DNA of 33,423 nt from contig NC_049985.1 of NCBI RefSeq assembly GCF_000003815.2, positions 17,388,856 through 17,422,278 on the forward strand, read 5' to 3'. Under the pieces are notes generated by a model that was given only the letters and a program-made list of their open reading frames with translations, was not told the origin of the DNA and ran no database searches. Origin of the DNA: Branchiostoma floridae (taxonomy: Eukaryota > Chordata > Leptocardii > Amphioxiformes > Branchiostomatidae). The position numbers and the translations under genes are program-made. Of this stretch, positions 9,830 to 18,577 are shown one piece after another (the stretch's first letter is position 1; every line of letters starts with the position of its first letter).

Positions 9830-12273
9830 TTAAACAGCAATGTTAGCAGCTGTGGTGTTTGTGTTGGATTCAGTGATGGCATGAGACTGACCTACGGCTT
9901 TGTACATGGAACTTTGCGCTGAGGCAATCTGCCCTGTGCCATAAGATTGGTTTCTAGCTTCTATGAAAGCCTGGGACTGACCCAGTTCTATCTGATTACG
10001 ACCAACGGTTACTACAGCAGCTGTGGTGTTTTCGTTTAATTCAGTGATGACCCGAGACTGGCCTTTGACTTTGTACAGGGAGCTTTGAGCTGAGGCAATC
10101 TGCCCTGTGCCATACGATTGGTTTCTAGCTTCAATGATGGCTTGAGGATGGCCCTGCCTTGTAGACTGGTCACTCGTCTCTACAACAGCTTTGATGTTTG
10201 TTTTGAATTCAGTGATGGCCTGACACTGCCCCTGCCCTGTCTGATCATGTTTGTCTATATCTTCATACTGGTGGTTTTGACCACTAGTCATTACAGCATC
10301 TGTGGTGTTTGGGTTGGATTCAGTTACTTCCTGAGACTGGCCCTGCCCTGTATGATTGTGTCGGTTCATATCTTCATACTGGTGATCATGACCACCGGTC
10401 ACTACAGTAGCTGTGGTGTTTGTGTTGGATTCAGTTATTTCCTGAGACTGGCCCTGTCCTATCTGATTATGACCGCTGACCATTTCTGTAGATGTTTGGT
10501 TCTGTGATGCTGTCCCTACACCTGCATACATGGGATTAGGCTTTAAGGCAGCTAGTACCTCGTTATGGGATAGATCTTCAACTTTCAGAGGTTGAGCTTT
10601 AGCCTGAGACTGGCCCTGCCCTGTCTGANNNNNNNNNNNNNNNNNNNNNNNNNNNNNNNNNNNNNNNNNNNNNNNNNNNNNNNNNNNNNNNNNNNNNNNN
10701 NNNNNNNNNNNNNNNNNNNNNNNNNNNNTAGGCTTAAGGCAGCTAGTACCTCGTTATGGGATAGATCTTCAACTTTCAGAGGTTGAGCTTTTGCCTGAGA
10801 CTGGCCCTGCCCTGTCTGATCATGTTTGTCTACATCTTCATACTGGTGACCATGACCACTGGTCACTACAGCAGCTGTGGTGTTTGGGTTGGATTCAATG
10901 ATGGCCTGACACTGACCCTGCCCTGTCTGATCATGTTTGTCTATATCTTCATACTGGTGATCATGACCACTGGTCACTACAGCAGCTGTGGTGTTTGGGT
11001 TGGATTCAATGATGGCCCGAGACTGCCCCTGCCTTGTCTGATCATGTTTGTCTATATCTTCATACTGATGGTCATGACCACTGGTCATCACAGCAGATGT
11101 GGTGTTTGGGTTGGATTCAATGATGGCCTGAGACTGACCCTGCACTGTCTCATAATGATCATTGGTCACTACAGTACCTGGCATGTTAAGGTTTCTCAAA
11201 GCAATGCTAGAATTTGGGCCTAAAGAAGGGTCTGGAGGGTTATTTTCGGTCCTCTTCTTGTACCAGTTTATGAAAATGACGGTGCCGATCAGGGCAATGC
11301 CAGATATTGGACCACAGACAGAGCCAATGAGAACAGGTATGGGAAAACTGGGGACAGATTCTTTGGAACTGCTACTTTCTGGTGTGCCTGGAGTGGTTTG
11401 AAGGGTTGAACGTGTTGTTGCTCCTGCAGGACCTGTTTTCGAGCCATTGCGACCGCCAGAAATGAAATGAAATAAAAAATGAGACGTTGCTGGGACATCT
11501 TCACGGTAACTGGTGATTTCTATTTCTTCTGGAGTGGCTACAAGTGGTGAATTAAGAGTTGACATTGTTTTGCCTGCAGGGTCTCTTGTTGGGCCGGCAG
11601 TTGTACCATAATTGTTACAGGTTACATGGACATCAACATTCAGTGTTGTTAGAGTTGGCTCTGCACACACCAATTCTTCAGGATTGAGATCGATAAGATC
11701 CTGTCCCTGTAAGTTGGTGGGTTGGGCGCAGATTATCGGGTCTTTAAATGAACGGTATTCAGTCAAATTCAATCTGAAGGGAGCCATCTTACAGTCACAG
11801 TGCCAGGGGTTCCCGTCAAGTTTTATGACGGGACTAGATGACAACAATCCAAAAGCTAAAGGATCAATGGCAGACAGCTTGTTGTTCCTAAGGTTCAAAC
11901 GTTCGAGTGCGGGCAGGTTTGCAAATGTTCCTTCATGAACCCTTGTTATATTGTTGCTGTGCAAGTACAAACACTGCAGCATGGGCAGATTTTCAAATGC
12001 ACTGGGCTGAATCATTGTTATCTGGTTTGAGGACAGGTCCAGCTCTTGTAAACGGGGTAGATTTATAAATGCACCAGCCTGAACCATCGTTATCTGGTTA
12101 CGTGACAAATCCAGCCGACGGATGTTTTTTGTCAGGTTCTGAGGGATGCTGGTGAGGCCCCGGTTGGTGCAGTCGCAGCGTGATAGTGCGCAGCTGCAGC
12201 CGGCTTCTGGCGTCTTGGGCTCCTTCAGGATGATGAGAAGGAACATCAGCAGGTGGCGCAGCTTTCTTCCCAT
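9830..12273 (-). CDS. LRR transmembrane receptor, tandem copy 2 (split by an assembly gap)
   Basis: The ORF starts at ATG 12273 in the same caccATGG context as copy 1. Order: signal peptide 1-24, LRRNT 26-48 (CSC, CDC), four LRRs about 50-145, LRRCT 155-203 (NPWHCDC to LVC), stalk 204-308, TM helix about 313-337 followed by YKKRTE, then a long tail. The tail has successive 37-residue repeats (QGQS..IIESNPNTT then TSGHDHQYEDIDKHDQ), the NPMY block, and further YEDI/YEDM and SSLYK/SSMYK units, ending NIAV-stop at 9830. The open frame breaks at the gap 10629-10728, but the two gap flanks are the same sequence. Counting that segment once (12273-10820 plus 10628-9830) gives exactly 751 codons, so the gene is probably intact with about 750 residues. 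It differs from copy 1 by three fewer LRRs and by keeping its full tail. Ligand and partners are unknown. Confidence 0.87.
10260..11155 (-). repeat. 111-bp coding repeat array in the tail of LRR copy 2
   Basis: A 111-bp unit (37 codons) recurs head to tail, each encoding one HQYED[I/V/M] motif. Units between 10800 and 11150 are nearly identical in nucleotide sequence, so they amplified or were homogenised recently. The same but more diverged unit occurs in copy 1 (2540-3010) and in its orphaned tail (1360-1670). The gap at 10629-10728 falls inside this array, where assembly would be difficult. Confidence 0.85.
10629..10728. other. Assembly gap (100 N) with duplicated flanks
   Basis: The 92 bp left of the gap (10537-10628) and the 91 bp right of it (10729-10819) are the same sequence apart from one missing T (ctttaagg vs cttaagg) and one substitution. 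Such flanks are expected when two overlapping contig ends were placed side by side. The missing T alone causes the apparent frameshift. Confidence 0.9.
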
Positions 12274-13766
12274 GGTGCCTGATTACCTAGACAAAACAAA
12301 ATAAACGCCCCTTCTGTTTAATGAAATGTTTTACAGTTTCAAATTCCTTACACTGTTTAACGGTACAAGAATCATGTTACTATAATGCTGCTGTGCCTGC
12401 TGTTAGCTTCAATTGAGACTCTTTTTTTTTGCTCACTTGCTTGCCTGTTTTGTTGTTGAGTGCAATATGGTTATTTCTATTTTAAAACAAGACCCAACCA
12501 CAAACCGAATTCCATGACAATTCAACAGCTCCTTGAGTTATGCGGCAAAACCTCAACCACTGTTACAGTGGTACGAACGCCTCCAATCATACATAATAAT
12601 TTACCTTCGGAGCGAAGGGAAGAAATGAATTGATATCCAGAGTCCGAGGTACAAACAACCTAATGATCTCAGACATGGGTTGCATCTACTGACGCCAGAA
12701 CAACGCTGTGATCATACTTTCAATAACCTCCGCGCGTTGGTTGAAATGTCAACATGTCACGCAAAATGTTAGATGTTGCAGTTCAAATGAAGTCACCGGC
12801 TTTTAGCAACAAGTCAATACATGTTATATCTTCCCCAGTTTTTACAGAGATTGGTATAATACTGTGGAAATTATAAACTTTAAGGAAAGTCTGTGTTCAG
12901 TCCGTCTGAGGTCAAAATGGACCCAAGCAAAATGTGCAATTTTTGAAACAAACTTTTAAGACGCACCCCTAAACTACTTATCGTATGACCACATCATTTT
13001 CTGGGGATGAAAATATCAAAGCAACTTTTGTGCCATCCTAATATAATGTGTAACATTGTAATTTATCTAATGAGGGTGGTCATATTAGATTTTGTCGACA
13101 AACGACGTCATGAATCCAGCATGAATTATAAATTTGGAATCATTAATATTACATTGAATTTCATACAATGTAACTGATGTAAGAAAAAAAAATAGTTTAC
13201 CAAGGAAACCATGCTTAGATCTGAATTGGCAAATTTTGGCAAAAAGAATTACATTGCCATGACAACACAAAAAATTGTGAACTTACTTTATTTACTTAGA
13301 ATTTGGCTACCAATATTTTGTCATAATGGGGTATCTGAAAAACTTGGTCCTTCTGATCTTTTGCGTAAATTATGATAATGAGTTGGAATTAGCAATATTC
13401 TAACAAGTCATAATATTCTTCTTACATTGACGAAGCAATGTATGTACAATGATCACCGATAAGAATTCAAAAGGAAACATTTTTGGGGTCCGCCTGGTCC
13501 ACTCGGTCATTTTAATTAGTAGCACAAAAAGGTCGACGGGAGTTTGAAAATGTAATCCCTCAAAGGAACTTCATCCATATATCTAAGACCCAGGTGGAGA
13601 TAAAAAGTATGAAAGTCTTTTATAGGCAAAGAGGGCCGGGCTATTGAAGCCTTCTCCTTGGCAGTTCAGTCGCTGGGAACCATCTGTGCGCCTCTGGAAG
13701 ATTACGTTTGGTAGCTTTAGCGTAAACCGTTCAGGATCTATGCGACATGAAACTTCGTACAGGCCT
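12274..13766 (-). other. 5' UTR and upstream/intron region of LRR copy 2
   Basis: No coding exon is supported. An acceptor-like tctag lies just before the ATG on the minus strand. Blocks 12512-12660 and 13590-13680 match the corresponding region of copy 1. The stretch 12660-13590 is extra relative to copy 1. It includes 13367-13540, which is repeated at 14496-14660 (gataatgagtt, gaagcaatgtat and aacatttttgggg vs aacattttgggg). Confidence 0.5.
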
Positions 13767-14434
13767 AGGTTAAACAGACATTGGGAGTAATCAAACGCAA
13801 CTTGTGGGCATGCCCAACCAGGGTAAAATCACTTGCATACACGTCACTAGTAAGACCTAACCTTGAATATGCCGCTACAGTATGGGACCCGTATACAAAG
13901 AAAGACAAAGATAAACTTGAAAGGGTACAGAACCAAGCTGCCCGATTCTGCACAAACAACTATAACAGGGATTCTAGTGTTACCAAAATGAAAACAGATT
14001 TGCAGTGGATGTCACTTGAAGACAGAAGGAAAATGTCCAGACTTTCCATGATGTACAAAATGACCAATAAACAGGTGGACGTACCAACGGATAAGTATCT
14101 AATACCAGCTCAAAAAAGAACAAGAAACAGTCATGCCTTCAAATACCAGAGTTACCAACCTAGGATTGATGTGTTCAAGAATTCGTACTTTCCCAGAACT
14201 ATCGTAGAGTGGAACTTGTTATCACCAAAATCAAGTACAGTAGGGGCATCTTCTCTCGGTAGTTTTAAAGAACGCTTGCAGATAGATGTGCAAAGGTTAG
14301 GGGTAATGAGTCGTTCGGTGTAATATAACCAGCTGCTGCCGCGCCGCGTGCCTGCGAAGCTGGTGTGTTACGCCGAACGGCGGTTATACCGGCTATATAG
14401 ATACAGATACAGATATAGATACAGATACAGGCCT
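13758..14434 (+). mobile_element. 5'-truncated CR1-like LINE
   Basis: The frame from about 13769 to 14323 encodes the C-terminal end of a CR1-type reverse transcriptase: TLGVIKRNLWACP, LAYTSLVRPNLEYAATVWDP, KLERVQNQAARF, DLQWMSLEDRRKMSRLSMMY, then FPRTIVEWNLL and a stop at 14321-14323. The 3' end is a (GATACA)n tail at 14398-14430. The string TACAGGCCT flanks the element (13758-13766 and 14426-14434); part of the right copy overlaps the tail repeat, so the true target duplication may be shorter. The frame is intact over 180 codons, so the insertion is fairly young. It lies in the upstream region of LRR copy 2 only. Confidence 0.85.
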
Positions 14435-14814
14435 CAAACTATCCCTCCAAGGTTGAATATAGGTTTATTGCAACGTGGCCCTGATTTTTTTTTAGATTAA
14501 GATAATGAGTTAGAATTAGTAACACGTTAATATGTCAAACTATTCATCGTACACAGTTAAAGCAATGTATTTACAAAGATAACCAATAGAAATTGAAAAA
14601 GAGGGATTTTAACAAAACATTTTGGGGTCTGACACTTGGTTATTTTAGTCGCAAAAAAACGTTTCATGTTTGAGTGTGAGGATTTCGCGTTAAGTGCCAT
14701 CCGCAACGATCGGGACCTACCATGGGTTTGATCGTATGAATGCTTTCATTAGTTTGGTAAGTCATTTCAAAGTCATGTTGCTGTCCATGCAGAAGAATGC
14801 CTTCTTGGTTCATG
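14435..14814. other. Upstream region of LRR copy 2
   Basis: No gene is seen. 14496-14660 repeats 13367-13540. 14702-14795 aligns with 6293-6392 of copy 1. Confidence 0.45.
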
Positions 14815-15290
14815 TTATAAGTCCTGACACAATCTTCGCTCGGATTCCAGCTGCCTTCGACAGGAAATTATGTTCCACTTTTCATCTGGTGGTTCGATTG
14901 CTGAAAGTAATCTTACCTTAAATTCTCTAAACGTACCACTCAAGTTGGTCAGAATATGTTCAGGTGCCACTTACTGGGTAAGGAAGTCACGAAGGGCTGT
15001 CCTCAGTCTTCCTCTCGGATACCAGGGTAGTGTACGTGGCCGTTACGCATCGGAGTGGGGAGAACAATGTTTGATTAGTCTAGCTTGCGTGTGTGGGGGG
15101 GGGGGGTGATTGTCTGACGCTGACATCAAGGTAAACATTCACATAAAGCACAAAAACCCATCACGTATGGCATAAAGCAAGACAACAAAAGTAAACTTTC
15201 GTGAAAAGACCATCGCAACAAATACAGCATGTAGTTAAGGCCTTGAAGACATGAGAGGTCCTAACAAGTTTTAGTACATGACTTTGTGCA
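14815..15290 (-). promoter_or_regulatory. Conserved upstream block with minus-strand splice donor (LRR copy 2)
   Basis: This is the counterpart of 6908-7600. The donor taag/gtaag has its exon side ending at 14917. The stretch tagtctagctt, preceded by gccgttacgca, is shared with copy 1. It is a candidate non-coding first exon and promoter for copy 2, supported only by conservation between the two copies and by the donor and acceptor pairing. Confidence 0.42.
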
Positions 15291-15679
15291 ACAGAATCAA
15301 AGTGGGATAGAAAGATTAGCGATGCTTCAACAGGAAGAAACATCAATTGAGGATGAACCGTAGGATCAAATGATAGATTGTTTGTGTAGTTATTACAGCG
15401 CGGTAAGAACTGTAGTAGAACAGGTTTGTTCAGAAGATGTCGTGTGAGCTGCTTGACAATAGCGTTAACGTTAAGCCTTCGAAAGGTTGTTGTAGAGCGG
15501 ACAGTGTACATAGTGGGCGACAGTTTCCGATGACGAACCAAAGGAAACTTTTTATCCTGAGCAATCCAAATTCAGCACATCCTCTTGTCTTTATTGGAAT
15601 AATAGGGGAAACCTTAACATTCGACCTAGATAACGTAAGAGCTTTTTATTTTTCAGCCAAATTCTAGATCCACCAGTAT

Positions 15680-16020
<341 letters not shown>

Positions 16021-16339
16021 CCAGCTCCCTACATTGATGAGACAATTCTAACCTGCTGTTGTGTTCTCGGTAAGCACACACAACTGGTACATAGCGGGTG
16101 GCGTTCCTCTTGTAACTGTTATATATTCCCCAAGTGGCCATGAAGAGCACTTCAGCTTGTGAAGGACCCTTCAGTCACTGTTGGTGGAAAACTCCACGTG
16201 TAGCCAGGAGTGATCCCGGATGTGCGGTTCACAAGTACTTTTTAATGTGCTCCTTTTTCGCAGTCACGGCAATGTCAGATCAATTCGCTGTTTGCTGGTG
16301 ATATCTATACTGCCTATGTGTAGACTGTGTCACTAGGAG
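16021..16339. other. Unrecognised intergenic sequence
   Basis: I see no coding potential, RNA gene or repeat that I recognise. Confidence 0.4.
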
Positions 16340-16755
16340 ACAAAATTCCATGGTGATAATGTACAAGCTCATGAATGGACTAGTAGCAGCTCACCTGCAG
16401 TCACTCATCCCCTCAGTAAGAGGAGAACAGAGCGAGGACGATCCATCTTCATGCACCCCACTGCAGAAGTTGTACAGGTTCCATTTTATCCCACGTGCAT
16501 CAACCCTCGACAACCAACTTTTAAGTGGTTGGGGTTTTTTTTTCAAAGAAATTTCGGTGTTGTTGTTTTTGAGTAATTTTTGCATATATGTGGATGCTTG
16601 TCATTTGATGCACTACTGTTTCATTCTATGCAAATCTTCAATAATTTACGTAATATATATGTTTGATGATAGTACAACCAAACATCAGCATTGCTGCCTG
16701 GGATACCCTCTATCGTCTGTATTGCTTTGTTGCAACTTCAATAAAAATAGAATGG
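16340..16755 (+). mobile_element. Decayed CR1-like LINE 3' end
   Basis: The frame at 16350-16520 encodes VIMYKLMNGLVAAHLQSLIP and LYRFHFIPRASTLDNQL, the degenerate C-terminal pattern of CR1-type reverse transcriptases (MYK..NGL...L.....LIP). It then runs into a non-coding 3' part ending cttcaataaaaatag. The last 95 bp recur at 30066-30155 (shared gctgcctgggat), so a 3' end family with at least two copies is present. Confidence 0.65.
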
Positions 16756-17339
16756 GCCTTTAAATTGTACTGACATATCTATTTCAGTTATATGATAACT
16801 AACACCATTTATAACATCCATTTATTAACACAGCGAATGAATATGACGGAAGTATTCTACTTGTGCTTAATTTCCCGTTTAATGTTAAACACGTATTTCT
16901 TTTCGAATTCATTTTCAATATACATGTATGTGATTCACAGTTAAGTTAATTCAATTCTACTTATTATCTCCCTAATGTGTGTTGCCAGGCGAAAATTGCA
17001 AAGAGAACTCGGCGCCCGTGAATAGTATCATCAGGTTGGTAGTACGTAACTGACTAAAGAAACTATTTTTACAAAACCACTGCTTTATTTTCACCGCCCA
17101 ACCGCTGTACAATATGAACCAATCTGAATTGCCACTTCAAACGCTGTTGTGACAGGAAAGTCGCATTTAAGTGTTTTTCCTGTCAGCTCTTCACTAAGGA
17201 CTGGTGACCCTCTCACACGTCTGAAGGGCTCTTCTGAAATCAGTCAACGACGTTTCGTCACTTCTGCATGTATCACATGCTACACTGGTTGTTAACGGCG
17301 TTACTTCTGCCTGTATAAGATGCTAACTGGTTCTTAACG
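16756..17339. other. Unrecognised intergenic sequence
   Basis: AT-rich DNA in which I find no gene or recognisable repeat. Confidence 0.4.
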
Positions 17340-17500
17340 GTAGTAACGGTGGCGTAATGGTCACCCAGCACATTCTGTGTTCGAGTCAAGGGACATACCG
17401 AAGTTGTGCCCTTGTGAAAGTCACTTTTCACCAATTTATTCAATTCAATCAGGTGAAACTGCGGTTAGGGACGTCCCTCAGATAGAACGACCCGGTATAT
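17340..17500 (+). mobile_element. Probable tRNA-derived SINE
   Basis: The order is an A-box-like tggcgtaatggt, a B-box-like tgttcgagtca, then a body gtgcccttgtgaaagtcact and a stretch ending atcaggtgaaac. The A and B boxes are about 30 bp apart, as in a tRNA promoter. A second, shorter copy with the same body (gtgtccttgggaaattgact, then cactccatccagg) is at 27240-27330. Two copies plus the Pol III boxes argue for a SINE rather than a tRNA gene; no cloverleaf could be drawn. Confidence 0.5.
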
Positions 17501-17971
17501 ATATTTGAGGAGAGCCACAACTCAAGCATATTAAAGGATAAAGACACTTATGGTAAAGAGTAGGGGTCCTTGCTGGTGTGAATGGATCTATACGGATATG
17601 CAGCTTGTACTGTTCAAACCGGGTGCGTTAAGCCATAAGACGGTTTACCGGGTATGCAGTGCAAACAGCTCAGACAACATCGGACTGCGTAACTCCGTAA
17701 AACCAGATCCTTTCCAGGTTTTCTTTATTGGCGTGTCACAAACTATAAACCGGGCCGATGCTACCCCGAGGTACTGTCTACAACTAACATGTTAAGGACA
17801 TTTCATCTGCAACGTATTGCGTATTACTGACAAATATTAAAATCCAGAATAGTACTTCATAGAAGCAAAGCCGTTTGTATTGATTGAACTCTGTTATTAC
17901 CACTTAATTGGTCACGCTCTATTACTTACTGCCACTTGAGGGAATGAGAGAAAAGGCGCGACCGGATGGGA
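17501..17971. other. Unrecognised sequence before gap
   Basis: No gene is supported; an 81-codon ORF at 17550-17795 has no recognisable features. Confidence 0.4.
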
Positions 17972-18071
17972 NNNNNNNNNNNNNNNNNNNNNNNNNNNNN
18001 NNNNNNNNNNNNNNNNNNNNNNNNNNNNNNNNNNNNNNNNNNNNNNNNNNNNNNNNNNNNNNNNNNNNNNN
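17972..18071. other. Assembly gap (100 N)
   Basis: A run of 100 N, probably of unknown real size. It is followed by an abrupt shift to GC-rich sequence. The first exon or exons of the CAP-FN3-ZP gene (start codon and signal peptide) may lie in or before it. Confidence 0.95.
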
Positions 18072-18299
18072 TTGGGTTTTGGGGGGTGGGCACCTCGGTG
18101 GTAGGCGATAAAAAGGCTTGGATGGTGATCGGATTGGGGGTTGTGGCGTTCCGTATGGGGTGGAGGGGATTGTTGGACTAAGGCGGTAGTTGCGGGGGGC
18201 GGTATTCGTTTCCGGCTTCGGGGACTGGGGGAAGTGCATAGTGGAGTTCCAGAATTGGGTTGTCCGGGACGATGGATCCGGGGGCCCGGGGATAGGACC

Positions 18300-18445
18300 G
18301 GGGCTTCCGGAGGCTTTCAGCGGGCGCGGAGGGTCGTTGGGCCCGGTGAGAGGCCGGGGGCGTCCGGGAGGCGTTCAGCGGGCGCGAGGGCCGGGGGGCC
18401 CGGGAGGCGTTCAGCGGGCGCGAGGGCCGGGGGGCCCGGGGAGTG
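18300..18445. repeat. GC-rich tandem repeat before the first visible exon
   Basis: Units of about 35 bp (ttcagcgggcgcgagggccg followed by a G/C run) repeat at about 18317, 18375 and 18410, decaying leftwards. They end a few bases before the coding segment at 18443, so the unit may again contain a splice acceptor (gttcag), although the pyrimidine tract is poor. Confidence 0.7.
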
Positions 18446-18577
18446 CTCGGGGAGTCCGCCCGTCGGTCCCCCCGGGTGAAGCGAGCCGCCTCCGATGACG
18501 ACATCGCCGTCCTCCTGCGGGCGCACAACGACGCCCGAGCCGGGGCCACGCCGACTGCGGCTAACATGAAGAACATG
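18443..18577 (+). CDS. Exon 1 (visible): propeptide site and CAP helix 1
   Basis: Encodes RRSPRVKRAASDDD and then VLLRAHNDARAGATPTAANM, the N-terminal CAP motif (LLxxHNxxR). RVKR fits a furin-type site just before the CAP domain. The donor gttggt follows codon ATG in phase 0. The left boundary is uncertain: an acceptor could lie anywhere from 18350 to about 18455, and none is strong. Confidence 0.75.

Noticed and set aside
10783-11223. Plus-strand ORF with repeated hydrophobic segments (FVYIFILVIMTTGHY), superficially a multi-pass membrane protein
   Set aside because: Antisense shadow of the YEDID tail repeats of the LRR gene.
15161-15541. 126-codon minus-strand ORF
   Set aside because: No recognised motif; not preserved in the homologous flank of copy 1 (7440-7600), which only aligns to its end part.
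17340-17420. Functional tRNA gene
   Set aside because: A and B boxes are degenerate, no acceptor stem or cloverleaf can be drawn, and the downstream body is shared with another locus, as in a SINE.
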